Shown here in pieces: positions 27,802 to 36,380 of a stretch of 64,000 nucleotides of DNA. Origin of the DNA: Pseudomonas aestuarii (GTDB lineage: Bacteria > Pseudomonadota > Gammaproteobacteria > Pseudomonadales > Pseudomonadaceae); the NCBI RefSeq assembly GCF_027988105.1, contig NZ_JAQJZJ010000009.1, forward strand, positions 186,001 to 250,000, written 5' to 3'. The notes below the pieces were generated by a model, which did no database searches, was not told the DNA's origin, and saw only the letters and a list, made by a program, of their open reading frames with translations. Position 1 is the first letter of the stretch. Each line of letters begins with the position of its first letter. Both the position numbers and the translations under genes were made by a program.

Positions 27802-29052
27802 ATGCTGAGCTGGGACGAATTCGACAAGGAAGACGGCGCAGACGCAGCCGTCGCCAGCAACACCACCGCACAAATCGCGGACATGAACATCGACAAGCTC
27901 GACCAGGTCGGCGGTGCCGCCGCGGTCGAAGCACGTGCCATCGCCGCCGACGACAGCGCTGCCGTGGCCCGCGCCAAGGCCGCCCTCGACCAACTCGACA
28001 TCGCCGAAGGCCTGGCCGAGCTGGAAGGCGCCTCCGCCCGCGTCGCGGTCGACGAGAAGCGCATGATCAACTGCCGCGCCGACCTCAACCAGCTCGTGCC
28101 CTTCAAGTACGACTGGGCCTGGCAGAAGTATCTGGATGGTTGCGCCAACCACTGGATGCCCCAGGAAGTGAACATGAACGCGGACATCGCGTTGTGGAAA
28201 AGCACCGACGGCCTGACCGACGACGAGCGCCGCATCGTCATGCGCAACCTCGGCTTCTTCTCCACCGCCGACAGCCTGGTCGCCAACAACCTGGTGCTGG
28301 CCGTCTACCGCCTCATCACCAACCCCGAGTGCCGCCAGTACATCCTGCGTCAGGCCTTCGAAGAGGCGATCCACACCCACGCCTACCAGTACTGCATCGA
28401 ATCGCTGGGCATGGACGAAGGCGCGATCTTCAACATGTACCACGAGATTCCGTCGGTGGCGAAGAAGGCCGCCTGGGGCCTCAAGTACACCCGCTCGATC
28501 TCCGATCCGAAGTTCGAAACCGGCACCGTGGAGACCGACAAGGAACTGCTGCGCAACCTGATCGCCTACTACTGCGTGCTGGAAGGCATCTTCTTCTACT
28601 GCGGCTTCACCCAGATCCTCTCCATGGGCCGCCGTAACAAGATGACCGGCGTCGCCGAGCAGTTCCAGTACATCCTGCGCGACGAATCCATGCACCTGAA
28701 CTTCGGCATCGACGTGATCAACCAGATCAAGATCGAAAACCCGCACCTGTGGGATGCCGCGATGAAGGACGAAGCCACCCAGATGATCCTGGAAGGCACC
28801 CAGCTGGAAATCGAATACGCCCGCGACACCATGCCGCGCGGCGTACTGGGCATGAACGCGGCGATGATGGAGGACTACCTCAAGTTCATCGCCAACCGTC
28901 GTTTGACCCAGATCGGTTTGAAGGAAGAGTACCCAGGTACCACCAACCCGTTCCCATGGATGAGCGAGATCATGGACTTGAAGAAGGAGAAGAACTTCTT
29001 CGAAACGCGGGTTATTGAGTATCAGACCGGTGGGGCGTTGAGCTGGGATTGA
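27802..29052 (+). CDS. nrdB: Ribonucleoside-diphosphate reductase class Ia, beta subunit
   Basis: A 416-residue subunit that carries the di-iron tyrosyl radical. After a variable N-terminal part (1-85), the iron-ligand helices include FEEAIHTHAY and ESMHLN. The length fits Pseudomonas NrdB. Downstream the composition falls sharply, marking the end of the core block and the left edge of the accessory island. Confidence 0.96.
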   Translation: MLSWDEFDKEDGADAAVASNTTAQIADMNIDKLDQVGGAAAVEARAIAADDSAAVARAKAALDQLDIAEGLAELEGASARVAVDEKRMINCRADLNQLVPFKYDWAWQKYLDGCANHWMPQEVNMNADIALWKSTDGLTDDERRIVMRNLGFFSTADSLVANNLVLAVYRLITNPECRQYILRQAFEEAIHTHAYQYCIESLGMDEGAIFNMYHEIPSVAKKAAWGLKYTRSISDPKFETGTVETDKELLRNLIAYYCVLEGIFFYCGFTQILSMGRRNKMTGVAEQFQYILRDESMHLNFGIDVINQIKIENPHLWDAAMKDEATQMILEGTQLEIEYARDTMPRGVLGMNAAMMEDYLKFIANRRLTQIGLKEEYPGTTNPFPWMSEIMDLKKEKNFFETRVIEYQTGGALSWD

Positions 29053-29170
29053 TTCAGCTTATCGGTCAAAGTCATCCATCAGTGAATTGCTTGAGCTGTA
29101 GTTCAGTGCTTTCACTAATGGATGACGCAGAGCGCAAACATTTGCCATAACGACAAAGGAAGTTAAAACA

Positions 29171-29656
29171 ATGAACAGCAAGATCCGTATAAAAGTCGGC
29201 ACTGCTGAAGTTGAATTTGAGGGCACAGAGCAATATATGCGCGAAGAAATCCCTTCAATTCTTGGAATGCTTGTTGAATACTCAGAATTCCAATCTTCCC
29301 TCGATGAAGAGTCATCTGAAATACTTCCAGAGTCAACGGACACAGCAAAGAAAAAACTACAGATAACCACCAACACCATCGCAACAAAATTAAATTCAAA
29401 TTCCGGCGCTGACTTAATAATAGCGGCATGCGCGCACTTATGCCTAGTAAAAGGCCAGGATTCATTTAAGCGCTCGAATATCTTAGCAGAAATGAAACTA
29501 GCCACTAATTTCTATAAACAAACCTACAGCAAGAATCTCAGCGCTGCACTTCAGAGCCTAGTCAAAGCAGGAAAGATACTCGAAACCTCAGTAGACACAT
29601 ACGCACTAGACTCAAAAGAAAAGCAGAGACTAGAGAGCATCTTGAGTGGTTCTTGA
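29171..29656 (+). CDS. Unknown AT-rich protein, winged-helix-like C-terminus
   Basis: A 161-residue soluble protein. The first ~35 residues form a short beta-rich segment (IRIKVG, then VEFEGTEQY), a polar linker follows, and residues 80-155 look like a winged helix (FYKQTYSKNLSAALQSLVKAG pattern, then a TYAL strand). Composition is clearly more AT-rich than the flanking nrd and pha genes. Its stop overlaps the start of the next gene, so the two are translationally coupled. I do not recognise the family; a regulator or partner for the HEPN-like protein is a guess from the overlap. Confidence 0.75.
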   Translation: MNSKIRIKVGTAEVEFEGTEQYMREEIPSILGMLVEYSEFQSSLDEESSEILPESTDTAKKKLQITTNTIATKLNSNSGADLIIAACAHLCLVKGQDSFKRSNILAEMKLATNFYKQTYSKNLSAALQSLVKAGKILETSVDTYALDSKEKQRLESILSGS

Positions 29657-30365
29657 TCTTAGAAACCTAATAACGCGCAATACCTTTTCACGCAAAGAAA
29701 AGGTGCTGCTGTTATTAGCACATGAACACGAGCAAGAAACCTCTGTAGCACGTATCAAAGAACTAGCAATACAAAGCGGGCTGCGCGAAATCTCAAAATG
29801 GAATATATCTCAACTACTTTCCGACCTAGGTGAGCTTGCCACGCGACTCCCTAATGGCTGGATAATTACCAACGCAGGATTAGACCACCTTGAATCCATT
29901 GGCATATTGAAGTCACGACCAGCTAAAGAAACACAAGCAACACTGAGGGAATACAGTTCGAAAATTTCCTCGACATCAACGAAGGCATTCGTTGAAGAGG
30001 GTATTGAGGCACTTGAGCTAGGGCTTTTTAGATCCGCCGTTGTGCTTTCATGGATTGGAGCTATTTCAATACTTTATGAAAAGGTCATCGCTGACCACTT
30101 AAAGAATTTTAATGCTGAGGCATTGAATCGCAATCCAAGATGGAAAGAGGCAAAAACCTCTGACGACCTTTCCAAAATGAAAGAGTTTGACTTCCTGCAA
30201 ATTATTGTAGCGATTTCAATAATCGGAAAAAACACAAAAGATGAACTTGAGCAGTGTTTGAAACTACGAAACACATGTGGCCATCCGAATAGCCATGCAA
30301 TAGGTGAGCATAGAGTAACTTCCCACATGGAAACTCTTATTCTGAATGTTTTTTCAAGATTTTGA
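29646..30365 (+). CDS. Unknown protein with C-terminal HEPN-like motif
   Basis: A 239-residue soluble protein. Residues 12-90 look like a winged-helix region. The helical C-terminal part (about 115-239) ends with RNTCGH at residues 208-213, matching the RNx3H form of the Rx4-6H motif found in HEPN ribonucleases of toxin-antitoxin, CRISPR-associated and abortive infection systems. The start is GTG at 29646, overlapping the previous gene by 11 bases. AT-rich, so probably acquired. A two-gene toxin-antitoxin or defence unit is plausible but unproven. Confidence 0.75.
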   Translation: MVLDLRNLITRNTFSRKEKVLLLLAHEHEQETSVARIKELAIQSGLREISKWNISQLLSDLGELATRLPNGWIITNAGLDHLESIGILKSRPAKETQATLREYSSKISSTSTKAFVEEGIEALELGLFRSAVVLSWIGAISILYEKVIADHLKNFNAEALNRNPRWKEAKTSDDLSKMKEFDFLQIIVAISIIGKNTKDELEQCLKLRNTCGHPNSHAIGEHRVTSHMETLILNVFSRF

Positions 30366-30443
30366 TCGTGTGACCAGCACTACGCGCTACACATCCCTGC
30401 CTGCGACTACCGTTTCGCCTTCACGACGAGTTACTGACAATTG

Positions 30444-30826
30444 GGGGCAGACCACGATTTCCGTTAACCGATATTACGGGTTTCGCCCTTACGGCGAGTC
30501 ACTTTCTCTTTGCTCGCGCGAAAGAGAAAGTAACCAAAGAGAAAGCGCGCCCGGCATCCGGGTTTCGCTGCGCTCAACTTCCCTCGCTCCGGCGCTGTTC
30601 CGAGGGTCGTCACGGTGGGCCATCCCTGGCCCATCGTTCCTCGTTTGGCATCCATGCCAAACGCCCCTCTACACAGCACCTCCACTCGGCCTCCTGACGG
30701 AATTCGGGATCGCATTGTCTGCACGATTTGTGGAGGACAAAGCGAACAGCAAAAGCAGAGCGTGAACGCAAAAGCATCGCGGCCGTGGGCCGCTCCTACA
30801 GATCCGGCTGGTATCCGTAGATTTGG
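30444..30826. repeat. Long dispersed repeat, copy 1 (left of the RT cassette)
   Basis: About 380 bases beginning GGGGCAGACCACGATTTCCG and ending GTATCCGTAGATTTG. It is nearly the same, in the same orientation, as 34077-34503, except for a roughly 55-base insertion in the right copy and a small one in the left. It is non-coding, with internal palindromes (ACTTTCTCTTTG.. / ..AAAGAGAAAGT). Confidence 0.88.
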
Positions 30827-30830
30827 AGCG

Positions 30831-30906
30831 TAATATTAGGGAACAGACCACGGTTTTTTCGCTTCTGCTTGATCATTCAAACGAAACCGTGGTCTGTCCC
30901 ATATTA
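30831..30906. repeat. GGGACAGACCACG palindrome
   Basis: Arms at about 30831-30857 and 30884-30906 pair over more than 20 bases (AACAGACCACGGTTT / AAACCGTGGTCTGT). The motif is typical of REP-like sequences moved by RAYT transposases. A related palindrome is at 36233-36279. Confidence 0.75.
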
Positions 30907-31075
30907 TCCTTTATAAACCTAGACCTGCTGCGTGCCAGTACTATGGGCTTTAGAGAAAATCTACCCCATTGCAGGTAGACCCACTGCATCCGCAAGGAAT
31001 CGCTGCGTCGCCTAACCCAAACAGGATCTTCCTGGAACAAGCTCAACTCAACTGGCTATCCGAGGACACCGAAGC
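30907..31075. other. Leader of the RT cassette
   Basis: About 170 bases between the palindrome and the RT start. It is the likely promoter region and a possible place for a non-coding RNA. No strong hairpin stands out by eye. Confidence 0.4.
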
Positions 31076-33046
31076 ATGATTCTCGACCTCAACGACCGTG
31101 TCAAAGTTGCCTACAAGAAGCTGAAACAGATGGTTCACTTCGAGAAAAATTCGCTGAGCTTGCGACGACGCCTAGCCGAGTTTGAGTGCGAAGGCGACTT
31201 TAAGGAACGACTCAAAATAGTCGCAAATGTCGCAAAATCCAAAGCACCTCACGAAACTGCCGAGTTCAAAACTTGGTTAGAAGACATTCACTTCGACGTT
31301 ATTCCTAAGGGTGTGGAAGGGTCGGAAAAGCCGAGGGACTGGCAAGGCTCGTTTGTGTCAAATGTCACAACCGCGCCAGTGCATTGGGCAGCGAAAGTGA
31401 ACTACATGTTCGATGGTCCTATTGAGTTGCACCTGCTATCGGTGCTGTGGCTGATGACTGAGGGGGCTGAGTATGACGACACACTCTCCGGACATTGCTT
31501 TGGCTCCCGTCTTCACCAGTTCGTCGGAAATGACGATGATCACTCGGCCTACCTTTTCAAGAAGTATCACGAGCTGTATGCAAAGTGGCGGGACTCCGGC
31601 ATTGAAAAAGCCCGAGACCTCCTCTCTGAGGACCGGCAGAGCGTCTATTTGGTCGGTCTCGACGTGCAGGAATATTATTACCGCATCCAGCTCGACTGGG
31701 AGAGCCTCCGCGCGCAAATCAAGCGCCCCGTGCCGAAAGGACCGCTTTACGCTTTCTTCATGAGTCGCCAGGTTCTGGGTGCCAAACTTTTCAAATGCAT
31801 CGAAGAGGTATGTAAGAGCTACCGGGATAAGCTCAATCCAATGCTCGCAATAACACACCCTGATTTGCCGGAGGAGGCAACGTGTCTGCCGATTGGATTC
31901 AGTGCATCTCCGGTGATTGCGAACTGGTATCTGAAGGAGTTTGACGACGCTATCCTTGCGAAGGTCAGGCCGGCTTACTACGGGCGCTATGTTGACGACA
32001 TTCTCATGGTTGTAGCGATGCCCCAAGCACCAGATGAAAACGACCCTATCATGAGCTTCATGGATCGGGTTCTTGTAGATGCCGGAATCCTGAAGTGGGA
32101 TGAGGAGAATGCACGATTCGAACTTCGTTCCAGACCAGGTCTTTTCTTGCAGAGGCAGAAATGTATTTTGCAGTTCTTCGACGCAGAACACTCGACCGCA
32201 GGGCTCGATAAGTTCCAAAAGCAGATCGAGGAAAATGCCAGTGACTTTGCGCTCTTGCCGGTGGATGGGGATGAGAGCCCCGTAGCACAGGTTGCCTACA
32301 ACCTTATGTATGACGGTTCAGTAAACAAATTCCGCAACGTGAAGGCAGTCGCGGAAAACCGTTGGGAGCTTGCGGGCCATCTTGCGAAACAAATCCAGCT
32401 CCACCTGATGACGGAAGGTGCTGTCGATAAGGACTTGAAGGACGAGCTATTCCGATTTTTCAAGGGCCGTAACGCGATTGAGTACTGGGACATGTGGGAG
32501 CGTGTCATCAGTTTCCTGGTGGTTGCTGGCGACGCTAAGGGCGCTGAGTTTTTTAGCAAGGCGATGCGTGGCGAGATCATGAAAGTAATGTACGGAACCT
32601 CCAGTGAGCGCTCGATGAGAGATCGTTCGAAGATTTCCAAGAGCCTTCAGCAAGCTTTGAAATTTCATCTCAACCTTTGTATGGAGCTGAGCGTTGCCGT
32701 GATCGGCACAACTGGAAATGGCGCCACCGCCGCAACTCGACTATGGCGGGAGTCGAATCTCATTCGACATCACCTAGTGGCGATACCTCTGCTGAACTAC
32801 ACCAGCTACGACGGAAATCTGGCATCACCTTGGGGCGCGTCGAACCTGTTGATCGACCCTCAGAAGGCGGTCGCTACTCCGCGGTTTGTGCATTTTGACG
32901 AGTGTCTTGAGTTCGTCGCGTCTGGCTGCATTAAACTCAGCAAGAAGGATTCGGTAACCAGAGCGAACGACGTCTACAAACTCTTCCATGGTTCTGAGAT
33001 TGGGGATGTGACGAGTGAACTCGTTGGCAAGGTGGGTTCGAAATGA
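31076..33046 (+). CDS. Defence-associated-type reverse transcriptase, Unknown Group RT
   Basis: A 656-residue protein with an RT palm domain: motif A with Asp196 in GLDVQEYYY, motif B-like LPIGFSASPV (271-280) and the catalytic YVDD at 305-308. The long N-terminal (1-180) and helical C-terminal (about 400-656) extensions are unlike retron or group II intron RTs. It overlaps the nitrilase gene (ATGA), which places it near the nitrilase-bearing DRT/UG1-UG5 reverse transcriptases that protect against phages; there, to my knowledge, the nitrilase is often fused to the RT. The RT activity call is firm; the group and defence role are inferred. Confidence 0.88.
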   Translation: MILDLNDRVKVAYKKLKQMVHFEKNSLSLRRRLAEFECEGDFKERLKIVANVAKSKAPHETAEFKTWLEDIHFDVIPKGVEGSEKPRDWQGSFVSNVTTAPVHWAAKVNYMFDGPIELHLLSVLWLMTEGAEYDDTLSGHCFGSRLHQFVGNDDDHSAYLFKKYHELYAKWRDSGIEKARDLLSEDRQSVYLVGLDVQEYYYRIQLDWESLRAQIKRPVPKGPLYAFFMSRQVLGAKLFKCIEEVCKSYRDKLNPMLAITHPDLPEEATCLPIGFSASPVIANWYLKEFDDAILAKVRPAYYGRYVDDILMVVAMPQAPDENDPIMSFMDRVLVDAGILKWDEENARFELRSRPGLFLQRQKCILQFFDAEHSTAGLDKFQKQIEENASDFALLPVDGDESPVAQVAYNLMYDGSVNKFRNVKAVAENRWELAGHLAKQIQLHLMTEGAVDKDLKDELFRFFKGRNAIEYWDMWERVISFLVVAGDAKGAEFFSKAMRGEIMKVMYGTSSERSMRDRSKISKSLQQALKFHLNLCMELSVAVIGTTGNGATAATRLWRESNLIRHHLVAIPLLNYTSYDGNLASPWGASNLLIDPQKAVATPRFVHFDECLEFVASGCIKLSKKDSVTRANDVYKLFHGSEIGDVTSELVGKVGSK

Positions 33047-33975
33047 AGCCATTCCGAAAAATATCGATTGGCGCTCGCACACCTGATTTACATGGAGGTT
33101 TGCGGGTGGCTGTCGGGCACCTAGCTGTGGATGAAAAGAACATCGAAGGCAGCTTTATGGGGACGCCGAATGTTTCGCGCCAACGGATGAAGGAGCTTTC
33201 AGAACTGCTAAACGATGTGGTGAAGCACGGCAGCCGTTACCCTGAGCAACGTGTGGACTTGCTGGTTCTCCCAGAAGTGTCGGTGCCGCATAGGTGGGCG
33301 ACGTTTATCACCCGGTGGGCGAAGGAGCATCAAGTGGGGGTCATCTGTGGACTTGAACATCGTATTGACGATCGAAGCCAAGCTTGGAACGAGCTGCTAG
33401 CGGCACTGCCTTTTCGTGGAGATAACGGATCGAAGGAATGTGCGCCGATTCGACGCCTGAAGAAACACTACTCGCCTGGAGAAGAATTTCAGCTAACCAA
33501 CAATTGCCTCTTAGCTCCGAAAAAGCCGAAAAAGAGCCGCTACCAGCTCTTTCAATGGCGAGGTGCAAGTTTTGCCGTCTACAACTGCTATGAGTTGGCA
33601 AGTGTGGAAGACCGCTGCCTTTTCAAGGGCATGGTCGATTTCATCGTCTGCTCCGAATTCAACAAGGACGTTAACTACTTTTCCAATATCGTAGAGTCCG
33701 CCGCTCGCGATCTTCACTGCTACGTGATCCAGGTCAACAGCGCTCAGTTCGGTGACTCTCGTGTCGTCAGTCCATCAAGAACTGAAACACTGAATCCCCT
33801 TCGAATTAAGGGGGGAGATAACCAGACATTTCTCACGATGCGGCTTCCGCTGCAACAGTTGCGTAGTCACCAGCTCAAGAGATATGGACTTCAAAAGGAC
33901 TCGAAGGAATACAAGCCGACACCGCCGGATTTCGATATTGCAGAGATAGAGAAGAGAATTCGCCTTGGGCGATGA
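33043..33975 (+). CDS. Nitrilase-like carbon-nitrogen hydrolase paired with the RT
   Basis: A 310-residue protein of the nitrilase superfamily. The Glu-Lys-Cys triad can be read: Glu78 in LVLPE, Lys140 or 141 before HYSPGEE, and Cys182 in YNCYE. The family cleaves non-peptide C-N bonds; the substrate here is unknown. The ATG overlaps the RT stop (ATGA), so the proteins are made together and probably form a complex. Composition is lower in GC than the neighbours. An intact triad argues for an enzymatic role. Confidence 0.88.
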   Translation: MKPFRKISIGARTPDLHGGLRVAVGHLAVDEKNIEGSFMGTPNVSRQRMKELSELLNDVVKHGSRYPEQRVDLLVLPEVSVPHRWATFITRWAKEHQVGVICGLEHRIDDRSQAWNELLAALPFRGDNGSKECAPIRRLKKHYSPGEEFQLTNNCLLAPKKPKKSRYQLFQWRGASFAVYNCYELASVEDRCLFKGMVDFIVCSEFNKDVNYFSNIVESAARDLHCYVIQVNSAQFGDSRVVSPSRTETLNPLRIKGGDNQTFLTMRLPLQQLRSHQLKRYGLQKDSKEYKPTPPDFDIAEIEKRIRLGR

Positions 33976-34076
33976 CCCGGCGCCGACTCCCCGCCGAGGG
34001 CGCGTCGGTGGGCCGCTGAAGATGCGACTGAACAATTGGGGACACCCATTAGCCGGCCCTACGTCAAGACACAATC

Positions 34077-34503
34077 GGGGACAGACCACGATTTCCGTTA
34101 ACCGCTATTACGGGTTTCGCCCTTACGGCGAGTGACTTTCTCTTTACTCGCTTCGCTCGCCCTTCGGGCCAGCCTGCGGCTGTTACTACGCTTCGCTCCG
34201 TATGCTCGCGCGAAAGAGAAAGTAACCAAAGAGAAAGCGCGCCCGGCATCCGGGTTTCGCTGCGCTCAACTTCCCGCGCTCCGGCGCTGTTCCGAGGGTC
34301 GTCACGGTGGGCCATCCCTGGCCCATCGTTCCTCGTTTGGCATCCATGCCAAACGCCCCTCTCCACAGCACCTCCACTCGGCCTCCTGACGGGATTCGGA
34401 ATCGCGTTCACTGGACGATTTGTGGAGGACAGAGCGAACAGCAAAAGCAAAGCATCGCGGCCGTGGGGCGCTCCTACAGGGCCGACTGGTATCCGTAGCT
34501 TTG
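34077..34503. repeat. Long dispersed repeat, copy 2 (right of the RT cassette)
   Basis: Direct-orientation partner of 30444-30826, beginning GGGGACAGACCACGATTTCC and ending GTATCCGTAG. Long stretches are identical. The extra segment (about 34145-34200) has its own short inverted repeats. Confidence 0.88.
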
Positions 34504-34505
34504 TA

Positions 34506-34533
34506 GATGGGTTGAGCGCAGCGATACCCATCA
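34506..34533 (+). repeat. 28-base dispersed repeat (copy 2)
   Basis: Identical to 27607-27634 and with the same self-complementary ends. It directly follows copy 2 of the long repeat. Confidence 0.75.
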
Positions 34534-34594
34534 AAAAGCTGTGGCTCTGCTTTTGGTCATCAAACCGCAATGGCATAGGCGACACCAAACGCCC

Positions 34595-34810
34595 CATCAG
34601 GAGGCCGAGTGGAATCGTTGCGGAAGGGGTTGAGCGGCATGGATGCCGCGAGAGCCGCGATGGGCCAAGGATGGCCCTTCGCGGCGGGCCCCTGGAGCAA
34701 TGATGGAACGAGGGAAGTCGCGCGTAGCGAGACCCGGATGCCAGGGGCAAGACTTTTTGGTTACTTTTGGGGCGACTGCCAAAAGTGACACGCCGTAAGG
34801 GCGGAACCGT
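34595..34810. repeat. Inverted, divergent copy of the long repeat
   Basis: Reads in the opposite direction to copies 1 and 2: AGGAGGCCGAGTGGAATCG here is the complement of the 'ATTC...CACTCGGCCTCCT' segment there, and GCCGTAAGGGCGGAA is the complement of their start region. Similarity is clearly lower than between copies 1 and 2. Confidence 0.65.
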
Positions 34811-35068
34811 TAGATCAATCGATACACAAGCGGCGAATACACGCTGGCGACCGGCGTTTTGCAAGGTAGTTGTCGCATCAGCCGTGTTTTTAAGCTGCTA
34901 TCTTCACTGCCGACTGCTCCTTTCCGGGTTGATCGCGCCCACGCTCCCGAATGGAAATGCCGCCCGGGATGCGTTCACGCAGAGCGCAGGAACGATCAGA
35001 ACAAGTGCAGCACTGCGGGTTCAGCCTCTGTACACTTTCCGCCTTTGAACGATGCCAAGGACGATTAA

Positions 35069-36121
35069 ATGCAACAGAAATGGATTGATCGCCCGGCATC
35101 GGACACGGATTGGTTTGATCTGGCACTTGAGCTATCTAACGGCTTTTTCCGCCGGCACTTTTCCTTGGTGGCCAAGGCCGCCCCGCCGCTCTTCGGCTTC
35201 GCCATATTCGTCTTCTATTTCTACCGCAACCATTTCTACCCCAGCTTCGATCTGTTCCAGTTCTCCTCTTTGCTGCTTGCTGCCGCGGCCATTGGCTTCG
35301 CCATCATTGGCGTTCTGGTAGTACCGCTGTTCCTACCGGGCCCTTGGATCTTCAGCCAATTTCTCGAGCACAAGACGATCAAGGACGAGCTGCGGTACTC
35401 GCGCCCCTATATCGATAACCAACGCGTCTGGTGGGTCCTGAAACTGGGCTGTCTGGTGTACTGGCTTCCCTTCTTGGCCTGCGCAGCCGGGCTGGTAACG
35501 GTTGCACTCCTTGCGCCGAAACTCTTCGTATTATCGATCTTTTTGGTGCCAGTCCTGGTCAGCCTGATCGCCGGCCTAATCGTCCAAGCCGCTTTTGGGT
35601 TACCGCCGTTCAGCTTCCTTCGCTATCTATGGGCCGCGGATGTAGCAGTCATGGCAGTAGGTGGGTTTATCACTGTCATGCTGGTGCAAACTGCACCGGT
35701 CATCGAAGGGTTCGATATTGGTGCCTGGAAGTGGCTGGTTTATATCGCAGTCATGCTGGCCGTCTCACTCATAGCGGCGATGTGCTCGTTTCTCTTTATC
35801 GCAGGCTGGAATGTCGCACTGCACTTTTCCGTAATCTTCGCACTGCTGATTGCCGGCTACAGCGGCGTGCTCACCACCCTGCCAGAGAAAACGGTGGGTG
35901 TCCTGGGGCTCGGGAATTACCAAGCCGAAGCACTCTTGCTGGAGCAGAGCTACTGCGACGAGGCGACGCTGAAATGGTTAGCCTTGGATGAAGGCTGCGC
36001 ACTGACAAAGATCCACGTCGTCTGGTCGCTTGGTGAAAATCTGATACTTCGCACCGCCGATGAACGCACGATGCAAATTCCATCGAGATTCATTCGGGCC
36101 ATTGCGAGATCAGACAACTAG
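35069..36121 (+). CDS. Polytopic membrane protein, unknown function
   Basis: A 350-residue protein with about seven hydrophobic segments between residues 40 and 270 and a soluble C-terminal domain of about 80 residues. I do not recognise the family. It is isolated between repeats, so nothing in its context suggests a role. It may belong to the same island as the RT cassette. Confidence 0.8.
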   Translation: MQQKWIDRPASDTDWFDLALELSNGFFRRHFSLVAKAAPPLFGFAIFVFYFYRNHFYPSFDLFQFSSLLLAAAAIGFAIIGVLVVPLFLPGPWIFSQFLEHKTIKDELRYSRPYIDNQRVWWVLKLGCLVYWLPFLACAAGLVTVALLAPKLFVLSIFLVPVLVSLIAGLIVQAAFGLPPFSFLRYLWAADVAVMAVGGFITVMLVQTAPVIEGFDIGAWKWLVYIAVMLAVSLIAAMCSFLFIAGWNVALHFSVIFALLIAGYSGVLTTLPEKTVGVLGLGNYQAEALLLEQSYCDEATLKWLALDEGCALTKIHVVWSLGENLILRTADERTMQIPSRFIRAIARSDN

Positions 36122-36232
36122 AGCAAGAGCCAAAGGGGTCGGGGTGAATTATCTAGCAGCTGATCATTCCGAATTGATCAAAAATAAATCACTCCGCCCC
36201 CTTTAGCTCCGACCTCACGGACGAACATATTA

Positions 36233-36279
36233 GGGGACAGACCACGGTTTCTTAAGCACGATAATCGTGGTCTGTCCCC
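36233..36279. repeat. GGGACAGACCACG palindrome, second site
   Basis: GGGGACAGACCACGGTTT at 36233-36250 pairs with CGTGGTCTGTCCCC at 36266-36279. Same family as 30831-30906. It sits at the right edge of the island, before the intradiol dioxygenase. Confidence 0.75.
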
Positions 36280-36380
36280 AATACCCCCAACAATGCGCAA
36301 GGCCGTCGGGCAAGCGCCAGGATGTGCACGCGCGGGAAGCTCGGTCCGGGGGTTGCTCGACTGGCGGGCGGCAGGTGTCG

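Larger units (their letters stand above)
33976..35068. other. Repeat-filled region right of the RT cassette
   Basis: About 1.1 kb without a gene. It holds the right copy of the long repeat, a 28-base dispersed repeat and an inverted divergent copy of the long repeat. The last 250 bases before the membrane protein show nothing recognisable. Confidence 0.6.

Noticed and set aside
31076..33046. Retron or group II intron reverse transcriptase
   Set aside because: The RT is followed by a coupled nitrilase gene, has long extra domains, and no intron maturase domain or msr/msd-like RNA was seen.
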